This document shows, one piece after another, positions 23,400-35,628 of a DNA stretch of 64,000 nucleotides (the first letter of the stretch is position 1; each line of letters starts with the position of its first letter). The notes beneath the pieces are model-generated. The model was not told where the DNA came from. It did no database searches and worked only from the letters and a program-made list of their open reading frames with translations. Position numbers and translations under genes: made by a program. The DNA comes from Takakia lepidozioides (Eukaryota; Streptophyta; Takakiopsida; Takakiales; Takakiaceae), in assembly GCA_030704615.1 (NCBI GenBank), contig CM060734.1, forward strand, positions 18,416,001 through 18,480,000, given 5' to 3'.

Positions 23400-24340
23400 G
23401 ATTCCCAGACTGGATTCTTCCATCATGGGGGCCCCTCCTTCTCCTACCCTGGTTGAAGAATGGACTGAAGAAACGTTACTGCGCTTGACTATCCTCTGAT
23501 TTCCATGGACATTCCGGACTTGCATTTGAGAGTGAAGTCCATGGAAGAGCATGGCATTTTGATTCATTTTCTTGGAAGAAAGGTAGACAGGGCCTATGTG
23601 CGAGATTGGGCAACAAGACACTTGGGAGGGCCAGGGGAGCTCAGGCAGCAGTTCTGCCACTCAAAAGGTAGAGGTTTTTATTCAATAGTCTTTGAACCTC
23701 TGAAGTTGCTGCTCAAGCTTTATCATTCAATCCTCATACCAAAGGTTTCAATATCAATATCTTTCCTTGGTCATCCAAGATGGGAAACAAAAATGGGAAA
23801 CTATGGGGACCCCGAATCGTATTTGTTCCCTTCATTCCAGATCAATATCTGGTGAATTTGCCAGATATTGCCAATCATTTTGGCTCCTACCTAGGTTGTC
23901 TTTCTGTTTTTGATCCTCAAATGTGCACTCGGAACCTTCGCCAGGATCCAGCCTGGAAGTCAGCCACTATTGCATCTTGCCTCCATGACACAGGCTGTGC
24001 TAAGTTTGTCCTAATGATGCCAAATGAGGCTATCCTGCCAGAGTTTGTTAGGCTTCCTATTGATGACAAAGGGAACTACTTTACCATCAGACTCATAGTT
24101 TTAACTGCGACCAGCTCGGCCACATCAAAGCTAACTGCCCTACAGGGAAAAAAAAAACGCTCTCCGGCCCTCCAATCCTCCAGTGAACACCACCTTCCAT
24201 CGACACTCCAATCTCATATGCCGGACTCCCGTATGCTCCACATTCCGAGAGCATCAGCTGAGACCAATCTGCATCTATCTGAGGGGCCATCCTCAGCTCC
24301 TGAGGCAGCTCACGCTCATCAAGATCCCCTGTAATTCAGA
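23400..24340 (+). pseudogene. LINE ORF1 relic (DUF4283-like domain and zinc knuckle)
   Basis: Readable pieces in order: APPSPTLVEEWTEETLLRL; SMEEHGILIHFLGRKVDRAY; VRDWATRHLGGPGELRQQFC; GFYSIVFEPL; then, after frame changes near 23690 and 23770, NGKLWGPRIVFVPFIPDQYL, LPDIANHFGSYLGC and MMPNEAILPEFVRLPIDD. In a further frame comes the knuckle FNCDQLGHIKANC (~24100-24138), whose first Cys is Ser. This is the layout of ORF1 of plant L1-like retrotransposons. At least three frameshifts make it non-functional. Paralogous copies lie at 21.0-21.3 kb and 41.8-42.7 kb on the other strand. Confidence 0.75.
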
Positions 24341-24589
24341 CCCAACAACGCTATAGCATAAATCCACAAATCAATGGATCCTATGCAGGTTGAGGTTGGT
24401 TCTTATCAGCAACGAACTTCATTCAGCAGCACTGGCAAGAAGCAAAACACAGTTAGATCCTCGCCTCCATAATTGTAGTTGTCCATTCCTAGTCTGGTAT
24501 CCAACATTCCTTCACCCAAGGTTATCAGTGGGATTGCCAGTAACTCTGTTTTTGAGCTAGGGTATGTCTGAGGACTTGTTCCTCATTCC

Positions 24590-24873
24590 CAAACCTGGAT
24601 CTGAAAGGCTGCTCTGCTCTGGAGATAAATGACGCCCCAAAGGCTTCATGTGTCACACCCCTCATCTTCAGGAAAGATAACCCCTCTTTGCTGATTTCGT
24701 CGGATGACCTGAAACTTGTGGAGTCTCTCTGGATCACCACAACAGATGTCATGAATTTAATTCGAACTTGCTCACCAACTTGTGGCCCAGAGATTATGTT
24801 CAAATTGAAGATCCAGAAGTTTTTCCAGACTTCTCTTCCTCGCTACTTCCTGGCATCCTCTACTAAAATATCT
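24590..24873 (+). pseudogene. Conserved LINE-associated module, copy 1
   Basis: A frame reads LDLKGCSALEINDAPKASCV, then LLISSDDLKLVESLWITTTD, then a helical stretch ending PRYFLASSTKIS and a stop. The same order recurs at 30.67-31.28 kb and 40.04-40.79 kb. Here it follows the ORF1 relic on the same strand by 250 bp, so it is probably a downstream part of that element. Function unknown. Confidence 0.55.
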
Positions 24874-27375
24874 TAGTTTGGATGTAGTACGAATCCATGA
24901 AACTCCGGAAAAAAGTGTTGTATTTGTTGCGTATCCGTGGCTTGGCAAATTTGAGAAGTTCAGGTAAAAGGTCAAAGTACCCTGCGAGCATTTAAGGGTT
25001 AAGCCTACTCTTGGAAAATCCCCTCACCCCAAGCAGCACACCTTTAGGCACAATTTAAAAAAAAAAACAATTACCAAGATATGTCTTTCTCAAAGCAGGA
25101 GTAGTACAGATAGTCTTTTTTTGGTTGTTTCCTTGGCATGTTTGGTGCGTTCTCTTTGTCGGTGTTCAAGGTTGTTTAGGACTCAGTTCCTGGTTCATTT
25201 TGGTCTCCGGATCATTTCCGCTTTGTAAGTCTTTTTTTTTTCCGCCTTCTTAATGCATTTCAGGGCTCCGTCCCTTTTAAAAGAAAAAATCAAAGAGAAA
25301 TAATAATAAATCCCAAGTGTTCAGTAAGATGGTCAAAATTTGGTGAAGACCACATTTACAAAGCCCATTTGAGGTGTGAGAAAGGTCAGCAGCCTTGCAA
25401 GATTTACCCTAGTAGGTTGACCACATCTTGTCTGATGCGCACATCCACATGAAGTATTGATATAAATGCTGCAGAAATATCCTAACCCTAGAATCTTGAA
25501 TGTTGTAAAGTACACCCTCCATAGCCAGTAATTTTTGGAGCCTCACTCTTCAACCTTTGCTCATACTAGTTGTGGTGATGTAAGTGTCAAATATGATTAC
25601 GTCTATCAACTCAAAACCCTGGAGATGATGTGTCAGTTGGCAACTATGCTCATCAAACAAGCAGACTTGCCAAAGGAAAATTTAAACTATTGTTACTTTA
25701 GCAGCATGTCCTCCGTTGCAAATTTCACATCATCAATTGTATAATAAACAAGCTTCTTAAGAGCCTCGACAATTTGATTTGTTGTTCTATCTAGTGTTAG
25801 ATGTTGCTTAGAGATGCTATTGTAATTTGGTAGAGATCTGCTGCAACATTTAGAGTCACTAAGAATTAGTAACAAAGTCCTAGAGTAATGTAGGTGTTAG
25901 TCCCCTCACCAAGTAGGGGGGCGGACAAGGGGGAATGATCTCATGTGAGAGATGTCAAATGGGGTAGAATCCCACTTTCATAAGCAAGCTTGTAGGCTAA
26001 CATGGATGGGGAAGGTATGTGGGAAGGGATTAGCATGGTCAAGTTGAAAGTTGGCAGTGGCAAGCACACTACTTTTGTCCCCTTGCAAAACTCACCCAAA
26101 ATTGAAACATATAACCCCCCTTGTTTGATAAGTGCCAACATGAGGGTCAAACGTTTTTTCCAAATTGAGTATTTTTCCTTAACATTATGCTAGAACCGGC
26201 AGAGATGGTGTGGGGGAGCAGATTTATGACTAATCTACTTTCATCCCGTCACTCAAATACATATATTGTCGTAATTTATATTTATTATTGAAAGGGCCCA
26301 AAAATGGGCCACACCTTCAACAATGGCATTTTGCAGGATTTACCCCGAATGTTGTAATGAGCAAGATAACTCATGGATAGATTTAGTCAAAGAGAGGCAT
26401 TCATGAGGGGACGATGACGTTGGGGTGGGACCCCTCTATGGTGATAGAGATGTGAAGGCTCATTTCATCATGGTGCTTTTATTACCTTATTCATCCATCC
26501 TAACGGACACGTTCATCATTAGTATTTTTTCGGCTTTATACCGTTGGATACTGTTACATATCATGACTATGCAGGGTTAATCCTAGTATGTTGGCTCGAT
26601 CCTAGCCGTTTACTCATTCCATGGCCTAGATGCGGCGCCCCTACAGTGGGCCTATCACGCCTCACCACGCGGCAAGCGGGCTCAACCCTAGGTCTGATGT
26701 ACAAGCCCGGGCTGACCTCGGGTTGGAGGTCTTTTGATAAAAGAGTGTTATGAAAGCAGGGTTAGGGGGAATTTTAGCAAAAAATGATTGGCTGTATGAA
26801 TGGTTCATAATCATGACTTAAACATTGCGACTGTATGGATTAGATGCATTTCTTTTGACAACGTCATTGACTTGTAAAACTTTTGAATATGTTGCATGCA
26901 TTTTTTTCCATAGTTTCATTGATTCCGGTTGCGGTTTAGGGTTTGGGTTTAGGGTAGATATATTCGCTAAAAATAAGTAGCTTGTCCCCTGCGGCCTCAC
27001 ACAAGCCCACCAGATCGAGGACCCACCGTAGTTTCACGCTCTCTCTGATGTTGATGTCACTATTCAACCTCGGATCGTCCTGCGTCCTTCAGCGATTCTT
27101 AGCTTCTTTTTCCAAAAATGGGTGAACATAAATTGCCGCATCTCGGTTCTGCAGACAGTCCTTCTTTTAGTTTTTTTTCTGACAAATCAAGCAAATGTTG
27201 CAGTGTAAGGGATGGGATGGACCATAAAGGTTTTAAATCTGGAATGACTGACAAGGCCATTTTATCCTCGGAAATAGGCACACACCGCAGAAATACGTCC
27301 TGTAACTTCAAAAATTACACATGACATAGCGTGAGCCTTGCTGGGCTCCCAGGTTGGGCTCATGTTCTAGCACGC
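24874..27375. other. Intergenic DNA without a recognised gene
   Basis: A/T-rich, with short unremarkable frames only. Positions 26933-26954 hold two to three degenerate TTTAGGG units (interstitial telomere-like). Positions 27330-27370 carry a weak GCGTGAGCC...GGGCTCA inverted pair. Confidence 0.45.
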
Positions 27376-28552
27376 CCCCTGCCTCTGCTGAGCCCCTTGT
27401 CGTTGAGCCAAGCACTGACCCTCAGAGTCTTGTTGTTAGACTGTTGTCTCCTGTTCACAATGATTATGACAACTTTTTGCTGCTGAGGCTTGGACTATCT
27501 TGATCCTAGACAGTGTGAGCAAGAGTTTGAGAGAGAGAGTGAGAGATCTCAGGAGTTTGATGCTTCCTTGTATGACCTACTTTCCATGTCTGATCGTTTC
27601 TGGTTTGACAAGGTAGAATTGGCGGTTGTTTTTCATGCTTCTTACCTCACCAAGTATCTGCATGAATCGGTTCTTACTCATCCTAATTCTGATCTTGTCC
27701 TAGTAGCAGAGCAGGCTCGTTGCTTAACTTGGCAAGTTGTTGATTTGCGGAACTCCGCACGATTGTCTCAGGGAGTTCTCAAGACTCAATTTCTACATCA
27801 TAGGGCCTTGTCTTGGCAGGAGTTGGGCCTTCATCTTCCACTGTCAGCAGAACGAACTCAGCAGAACCGGATTATTTCCAACTTGATGGAGGATTTTTGG
27901 TTGTCCTTAGTACTCAGAGGCTCGGGTGTTTTGATCCTACGGGTGCTTTGATTTCACATCAGTCGTGTTGGGTCATACCGACTTCCTCATATCTAATTGA
28001 CGGGCTTTTGGTTGATAGTTTACTTGGACATGCTTCTGATGTAATCATTTTGTCGGGTCCCCGCTTTGAAGACCAGAGAGTTATCGTCCGCGGGTTCTTG
28101 AGACACTCGACCGCCTACCTAATCACTCTATGTTGTCATGGACGTGGGAAGAAGCTCCCACTATCTGCATTGTTTTTTGGACCAAGACCTGGGAATGGTT
28201 GGTCGGCCTCTCTGATCATGAGTTGGATTCCCACGACGATCTGTGAGTCATTTCTTGTTCTGCTTGGTCTCCCGGACTTGTGTGCTGGCCTTGGAGGCGA
28301 GACAGTCTCCACACGCTGCTTGTGTGAAGGTAATTACTGGTGATCGTGTTTGTTATTGTCTATCTTGTTTATGCTTCATAATAGTTCTAGGCCGTGGGTT
28401 CATTCTGGCAAAGAGCGACGTATTGACATGGATTCTATTATCGAAATTCCTTCTAATTTGGTCGTGATGGATAGTTCAGGTGATCCCGGTACCCCTTCTG
28501 ACAGAGAGAATCTACGCCGTGAGCAGATGTGGTGTAAGCGTGAGCAGATTTG
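27376..28552 (+). pseudogene. Unidentified coding relic
   Basis: Three successive frames with protein-like composition: STPPASAEPLVVEPSTDPQS (27370s); then from 27490 a ~130-residue stretch rich in acidic and aromatic residues (FDASLYDLLSMSDRFWFDKV; LVLVAEQARCLTWQVVDLRN); then from ~27830 DYFQLDGGFLVVLSTQRLGC onwards. Frame changes occur near 27487 and 27860. I do not recognise the family. It lies between mobile relics on both sides, so a transposon origin is likely. Confidence 0.4.
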
Positions 28553-28764
28553 AAGCGTGAGTAAAATCAAGAAAGAGAACCCATAATCGTGGAGAAGATG
28601 GGCCTATTACCGTGGAGGGAAAGAATTTCGAAATGGTGAATTTGAGAACGTGACAGGGACCAAAGATAGCACCGTGGAAATGGAAATGGGATAGTCCTTT
28701 AGGATTGTTGGCTTTATCCAGTAAAGACTAAGGCAAGTTGAATCTGTATTTCCCATGCAACGAC

Positions 28765-30284
28765 GCAATGGCGTGAGCGTGAGGTCATCAGGTTGATATG
28801 GCGACAAATGCTGACGTGACATTGCGCCGTCTTCTGCCACATCAGCATGAACATGCGCCGCCTATAACCTAGGATGGTTCTATGACCGTGAGATTAATGT
28901 AGGGAATCCTTGGCTGAATACAATCAAAGACTACCATGAGGCCTACAATTGTAGCATCCAACATTGTGCAATTATAATTGTTTGTTTCACTTTTATAATT
29001 AGAAGGACGAGAAAATATCCTCACAAAGTGTGCGCCATAGAGGCTTGCCACAGGAAGACCTTGCTCCCTCCCCAAATAACAATGAAAGTTGGGATCATCT
29101 TCAAAAGATGATTGTAGTGCATATCGACAAGAAAACATGTAGACTTCGAAAGGTGCAATGATGCATGTGTTTTTAAAAGTTGTCACTCAGAGCTCATTCA
29201 GTATAGTTGGAAGCATAATGGAGGGATAAGGGATGCCATATCATTGCATCGCCGACGATGTTGCAAATGAATTGATTTGAATTGAATTTCCATGACAATG
29301 TTGCAAATTGCACATTTCATAGCATGGTCGTCCACATACCATTGCATACTCACAATCCATACAAAACACATTTCAGATTGCAGATTCCAGATTGCATATT
29401 TACCACATTCCAGATAGACGAAGTGATAGTTGATGCTACCTATGTGTTGTATCCCGCTGCAATAGAGTATCGACCTCGTTGAAACTCAGAGTGGCCTGGT
29501 GAACGAAGTTGTCACGCTTGGGATCGCAAACCACCATCTTCAAGAATATGAAATACAAATGTTTGCAGGGTATGAATTTTTCTCTCTTGCCCAAACTAGT
29601 TGATAGCATATTCACAAAATCAGGACAGATGTAATTGGGGAAATTGGAAACTGTGATGTCGTAGGCCCTGTCATGAACAGCAGATGTCGAAGTGATCATT
29701 GTGTACACCCGACCATACCCTGGATCAGGCACTTCCGTGGTGCTTGCAACACGAGCTTGGAGCATTCTTGCGGACTCTACTTTGCCGAAGTGTTCTGCAG
29801 TTGGAGGGAAACGCCGAACGAGCTTTCCATCTCGTTTGGTTGGCCACAAGTGAGGATTTGTCGGAGGGACCCGACAAGACGCGGAAGTAGAAGCAGACGC
29901 ATGCAGTTGGGGTTGTCTCGCAAGGGAAAAGTCTGCCTCCTCCAGCATTGCAATCTCCTGACTTGTGAGATGTGTTCCTACCTTGACGGACCAAACGGTT
30001 GGAGGAGCTGGCTTCATCACCACGGAAGGTCGCACAGTTCCATGCACACATCTACCACAATCGTCTGCGTAGAACCAGAACTTGTGGTTTTTGGCTTCTG
30101 GTTGGCCGTATGGACACATCAAACCCGTGAAAGTCGGAACAGGAGTCCGGGCACCACCTCTGGATATAGATGAAGTGCATTTTTTGAAATTAGTTGCCCT
30201 GATCGCTGCACATTTTACACGAGACCCTGCACTTGTGCATTCTATGTGCCAAACGTGGTCGGGGCATGCGGACTCCAGCACATC
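28765..30284 (-). pseudogene. MULE SWIM-transposase, truncated copy 2
   Basis: A paralogue of 7.8-9.25 kb. The frame is continuous on the minus strand from 30284 to 29436 and covers the C-terminal third (VLESACPDHVWHIECTS..., FPPTAEHFGKVESARMLQ, ..., PCKHLYFIFLKMVVCDPK). It bridges the frameshift that breaks copy 1 near 8700. The SWIM finger reads NYICPDF where copy 1 reads NCTCPDF, so the first of its four zinc ligands is gone. Everything N-terminal, including the catalytic core, is missing: the copy stops at 30284 against unrelated LINE-associated DNA. The left end starts, as in copy 1, with CAACGACGCAATGGCGTGAGC. Confidence 0.75.
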
Positions 30285-30629
30285 ACAGAGCAGACTTCCG
30301 CTCAAGTTTTTGCAGCAGTTCTAAATCCCGCCAAGGATGATGGTCCGCATTTTCCTCATCTGGGTCTGAATCTGGTGACCACTCCCCAAACTGGGCAGCT
30401 CCATGCTCCACCGCAACAGGACTTCCTGCAGAATAGAACAAGGCTCAGCATCTCTTCCAAGGGCCACAAAAGCCTGGATCCAATGCAAGAGGATTTCAGG
30501 GCACATCGGCTGGGGAAGGACTCAACAGGTAAAGGAAAAGCTCGGATATGGGAGGAATCTGCTACTATCCAGTTGACCGTGCCTACCATCCATCCATGCC
30601 CCAAAGTAATTTCAGATATTGCCTGCAAC

Positions 30630-31279
30630 TCCATGTTTGCGAACACTTGCCTCCACTTGGCCACATTTGCAAGTCTTGACCTCAAGGGATGTTCAGCCTT
30701 GGAGACTATTGAAGCCCCCAAAGCTTCCTGTGTGACACGCTCATCTTCAGGAAAGGTAATCCACCAGCCATCCTCATCACTTCAGATGACCTTGAATGCG
30801 TGGAATCTCTATGGATCACTACTGCTGACATCAAACAATTCATGACATCATGTCCTCCAGGCAGTAACCCAGAATTCATTTTCAAACAAAAAATACAAGA
30901 TTATTTCCCGGCATCTTTGCCCCACTACTTTCTTGCTCCCTAGGCTCGAGTTTCATGGGGTGCTTACCTGGAAGACCACCCTGGTCTTAGTTGTAAGCCA
31001 TCAACTCAAGTGCTTGCCCTTATGGAAGAGGCTGAAATTTATTCCACACCTCAGCCCATGACAGCAATGTGGACCTACGAGGAGTGGCTATCAAACCCTC
31101 ATGGCAGTCATAAGTTGCAGATACGGAACCAGGATACACTGGTTAATGGCTTTCAAATGTTGGGGGCCTTTCTCGAATCGGAAGTGGAGGAGGATAACCA
31201 CAAAATGGAGCTCCAAAGGACTAGAGATTTAATGGAAAAAAGGCATCGGAGAGCTCCTCAACCTCCTCGGACTCCCTAG
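30630..31279 (+). pseudogene. Conserved LINE-associated module, copy 2
   Basis: Contains LDLKGCSALE and EAPKASCV at ~30680. After frame changes it reads ITSDDLECVESLWITTADIK and HYFLAP. From ~31010 an open frame reads VLALMEEAEIYSTPQPMTAM ... DTLVNGFQMLGAFLESEVEE and ends at 31279. This is the most complete readable version of the C-terminal part, about 90 residues and predicted helical. It begins 0.35 kb after truncated MULE copy 2. Function unknown. Confidence 0.55.
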
Positions 31280-31800
31280 TGGACTCTTCAGCGGCAGGGG
31301 CTAAGGCTACTAAGGAGGATCTTGTGACCACTGTGAGCTCCATGCAGATTTCCCCGCCAACCATCATTGACACCACGCAGTTCGATACCATGGGGAGCCC
31401 GCCACATTTGGTTTTCCCACTTATCTCTCAACTCTCTCCTCCTAAACGGGTTCTCTCCTCACCCTCTCCTTGTTTCTTTTTCCAGATTCTATCCAGGGAC
31501 AAACAAAACAAAACAAACGTCTCGCTTCATATATTGATATGCGATAAAGAGCGTCGCAAGCGGGTCTTGGGGCAGCTGTCGACGAGGCGCAGAGCAGCCG
31601 CGGAATCCTGGACCCACCTCTCTCCTTCATCGTTTGTTGTTATCCAAAGTCGTTATGGACAGACAGTTGCCCTGCTTCTTCTGTAAATCTCTTTCTTCGT
31701 CGTCGAGCTTGTGTTTCAAATCAACCGACCAGTAGTGGTTTTGAGAACTCCAATGTTTGGAAAGTGTCTTGAAGCAAATCGGCATCACGCCATCAGCCGT

Positions 31801-32883
31801 ATGGATTGTTTTCTGATGGCCACAGTCGCTCATCACCGCTCCTTTCTCTGGTCGCTCCGTGTGAAGCTTAACAGGCGTCCCAATTTTGGACCCACGCGCA
31901 GCTATAGATCGGATTTGGCCAGCAATGAATCGCAGATACTTCAGAACTATGAGAGGAGCCTTTTGGATCAGCTGCGTTCGCTTAAGCCCGAGCTTGAGAC
32001 GGGAATATTGAACCTGGCATGGCTAGACAAGGCGTTGTCGGTCCTGACGTCTGCGCATAGCGCTGTGGACAATCTGATGCAAGATTTGGATGCTCCCGGA
32101 ACCATAGAAAAGCAGCTCTGGATTAGTGAGTACCTAGAACATTATAGTGCTAAGCTTTTGGACATATGTAACTCGATCAACGCAGGCATTTCGCAAGTGG
32201 AGCAGCTCCAAATGGCGGTAAAGCTGGTGTTGCTTGTCCTGGATCATAGGCAGTGACAGCTTCGGTGAAGCCCAGCTGCGACGGGCGAGGAAGGCACTCC
32301 AAGATTGTCGATCAAGCTCAGAAACCCAAGAAGATGTAAACACAGGAACAAAATTGCTTCAGATCATGAGTGACAGAGCTGTAGACCCCAAGATTACTAC
32401 CGAGGTTAGCCTGGGAAACGGCTACTTACGTGGGTTTTCTGCTGCGAGAGTGGTCATACCGTTTTTCCTTGGAGCAGTTCTGATCGCGCTTCCGGGGAAT
32501 GGGGGAATGCCTGTGATGAATTTTCGGATTTCGCGACAGTTGGGTGGTCCCCTTTGTTTGAAACATTGCAGGTGAAAGTGAAGGAACAGGCGGGCAGCAA
32601 AAGGAGACATGGCTTAATGGGGCTGCTTTTGGAGCTTGACATACTGCAGGTGCGCTTAAAACGCATTTTCGATATGGTGGAGAATGCTCTTGCTTGCGCC
32701 GAGTTTCCTTTGGGTCCCAAGCAGTCAGAGGAGCTGAAGGCCACCATCAAGCAACTGAAGCAGGAGTCTGAGACTCTGGAGAGCGGGCTGGCTGGTTTGC
32801 AGCATCATACCACAAATCTTTTTCGCACTCTCGTTCAAAGTCGCTCGGCTATGCTCCAGAGTCTCAGCGAGCCCGATATGTAG
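31801..32883 (+). pseudogene. BYPASS1-like protein, frameshifted copy
   Basis: BYPASS1-family proteins are plant-specific and alpha-helical. In Arabidopsis, loss of BPS1 causes production of a root-derived mobile signal that arrests shoots. Conserved blocks here: LDQLRSLKPELETGILNLAW and LEHYSAKLLDICNSINAGIS (first frame), then RRARKALQDC and a hydrophobic segment ARVVIPFFLGAVLIALPG (second frame), then ATVGWSPLFETLQVKV through LDILQVRLKRIFDMVENALA to LVQSRSAMLQSLSE and a stop (third frame). Order and total length (~350 residues) fit the family. Two single-base shifts, near 32250 and in a G run near 32505, break it. Sequencing error in the G run cannot be excluded. The start at 31801 is a guess. 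A paralogue lies 2.7 kb downstream. Confidence 0.75.
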
Positions 32884-33229
32884 CTCTCTTGATCGGGTCC
32901 AAGGGCGAAAGGCAGACATCCTTGCCAGCTGCAGATATTAGGTCAAAAACTGAGGTGAGAGTATTTGTCTCGGTTGTGGTGCTCTCTCCCTATTTGGAGA
33001 TTCGCTATGTTTGTATAATCTAGGGTTTGGCTTGTACATACTGTAAACTGATAAGTATTTCGGAAACCTACCAATGAGCTCTTCACTCTTGTAAGACAGT
33101 CTGATCAGTGAACATGGTTTTTTAGCCAGTACTTTTGTAAATGGCAGAATGCAGCAGAATGAGCACATCCTGGTTGCTCAAATTGCAGAGTGAGGAATTT
33201 GATTTCTAAGGTGTCATTATAAGCGAAAT
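32884..33229. other. Spacer downstream of the first BYPASS1-like copy
   Basis: No gene seen. Probably its 3' untranslated region. Confidence 0.4.
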
Positions 33230-34260
33230 ATGTAGAATAATTGTGAGTCTGGAGGATGCTAGAGAAAGAAAACCTTGAAGCACGAAAGGAAGATCAAAGG
33301 AGTGCATTCTCCATAAGCTTGCTCGTTGTTGTTGACAGGAGCTTGTCTGAGAGGGCAGAAACAACAGTAAGGCTACTGGGGCATCCAGGCTCGTCAAAAA
33401 TGCGGACAACAGATTTTCTGTTGTTTGCATGCCCAAGAGTTCCCAGGATGATACCCCATTTTTTCCCATTTTGAGCTTGCTCTTTGTGCATCTCCCATCC
33501 CCTCTTGATTGTATTCCGCCAAAATTGGTACCCTTGCATGCCATATGCCTTCACATTAGGGTCTGTGGGCTTCAAGACCGCACAACCACGTCAACAGGCC
33601 CGAAGATAGAGCTGGAGCTGTGCATGGAAGCATCTCCCCAGGAGACAGGCTGGAATTAGGGTGTGAAGGAAATCGCTCACCATTTGGCCCTTCCCTGCAT
33701 TAATTGCCGTGGAGAGTTGGATTGTTCCAGCCAAAGGTACACTCATCCCTTTCTTGAAATTGTGCCTCATAATTTCGAAGACATCAATCTGTCTGTCCAC
33801 AAGCACATACAGGTAGGGAATTCGACTGGAACAAGGCAGATGTGCCCAGAATGAACCTAAAATTGTTCCCCTAGAGCTTTAAATGAGAAGTCATCGACAC
33901 AGCATGCACCATAGGTCACATCCCCAAGCACAAAACACTCCTCCACACCTGCAAAAGCTTCCAGAATGTAGCAGATTGTGAGGGAGTACATCAAAAAGCC
34001 CTGCGGAAACTGCAGGGCTACCTTCTTTGCCTGAGCATGCTTGACTCTCCACATGGTTTCAAGACTTTCAAGGTTGTAATGGGGGGGAGCACCGCCATAG
34101 TAGCCTCGGGGAGGGGATCATCCAATTTACTCTGAGGGTGTTTGCTGTCGTATGCATCTGCGGGGACCTGATGTTTCTGTGAGGGCTTGAGAGTGGACAA
34201 CCGCGCAGGAATCGTATGCTCCTCAATCTCCCCTTTGCTTTTCCACCCTCCATGAGAGAG
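33230..34260 (-). pseudogene. DPH1: DPH1 (diphthamide synthesis) pseudogene, intronless
   Basis: DPH1 forms, with DPH2, the iron-sulphur enzyme that starts diphthamide synthesis on elongation factor 2 in the cytosol. On the minus strand the order is preserved: LPEATMAVLPP, AKKVALQFPQGFLMYSLTIC, CFVLGDVTYGACCVDDFSFK (with the family's GACCVDD cysteine motif), YVLVDRQIDVFEIMRHNF, LAGTIQLSTAINAGKGQM, VKAYGMQGYQF and KKWGIILGTLG. The frame shifts at a G run near 34083 and after KALGEQF (~33857), and again beyond ~33590. No intron separates the blocks and the C-terminal half is eroded. This suggests a processed, decayed copy. It lies antisense between the two BYPASS1-like genes. Confidence 0.8.
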
Positions 34261-35628
34261 ACTGATCACATATCAATCCGATGGGAGATTGATCCATCTC
34301 ACCTCCAGCTGCGCAATTCCTCACTACGTAGTTACCCTTCTTGCAACGACTGATGACCGCCACCCCAGACGTAAATCCAAACCAAAGCTGAAGTCTGCCC
34401 ATAAGAATCTATGTTCCAGGACTCGGGACCTGGGTTAGCATAAAGTGGAACAAAGGAACTAACAAGAAGAAAGAGACGCATAACGTCAATTGTGTGTATA
34501 AGAAAGCACCGACATTCAGTAGGACCCATTTGTGTGGGATCGCTTTCCGAGCAAACTTACGGATCCATCATGTTTGAAAATGTCTTTCGGCTAAAATTTC
34601 TCCAAGTCTTCTTGTTCAATACGATAGCTGAAGTTAATGCTTTTGAGACCCATGAATCTTCAACTCCACTCCGGATCTTCCTGAATCTTGTAACTGAGAG
34701 TGTGACAACACAATCAATTGATGTAGTCACCCGATTCCTCCTCCTAACTAGGTACCCCCTAACTCCGGCTACAGTTTTCAAACTTGAAGCAAGTAAGCTA
34801 CTGTATTCTGTTTCAACGACTTGGCGTATTGGCAATCTCCTTTGAGCCGGAAGCAACCACTGCCCAACACGGAAGAGCTATGGAAAGCTCAAGCTGCTGG
34901 CCAGGAGTCCGAGCTTGAAGGGAGGGTTGGTGTAATTGGGAAAGGCGAGAAGAAAACTATTCTTCGGGTGCGAAAGGGTATTACGCAAGCGTTTACACTG
35001 CAATCTGAATCACTCTAATGTCTCCCATGCATGTCATTCGAAAGAAGAGCGCCTTTGCAAGGGTATTCTTGAAGGGAGAGAGGGAGAAAGATTATTTGGG
35101 GATTGCGACGTGCAATTTTTCAGTATAGAGACAGATACTTCGCGGGAATGGTGATGTACGCTTGTGGGCATAGCGATCTTCTGTTGCTTGTGCATGGTCT
35201 ACCTAATCCTTGAAAGAGAGAATTACTGTACATATAATTACAGCATCTGTGCAATAAGTATACACAGAGTATCACGGCTCAAGGATCCAACTGCCTGGTA
35301 AGAGACTGCTGATTCGAACGCAGATTTGATAATGGATATATCTTGTAATGTCGAACTTTGGCCGAAGAGGAAGCTATACGGGACTCGCCTATGCGTACAT
35401 CTGCACAAGAAGCGCCTCAGTCTACAGGACTAGCTTGTAACGTGTATGCTATTGTTCTCTAGAGAGAAGGAGGGTTCAAATGTGCATTCGAAAGCTCGTG
35501 CGTTTTGGAGAAGAAGCTGATGACAATCATGTTTGATGTGATTACGAAAAAGAAAGAAAACGCTAGGAGAGAAGGGGAGAGAGATCGGGGGGAGAGAGAA
35601 GGTTGAACACCCTAAACCAGTGATATTA
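34261..35628. other. Intergenic DNA; probable 5' region of the second BYPASS1-like gene
   Basis: No gene recognised. A GA-rich leader-like tract (AGAGAAGGGGAGAGAGATCG, 35565-35600) lies just before the first ATG of the downstream gene. Confidence 0.4.

Noticed and set aside
26933-26954. Telomere or chromosome end
   Set aside because: Only two or three degenerate TTTAGGG units with ordinary sequence on both sides. Interstitial at most.
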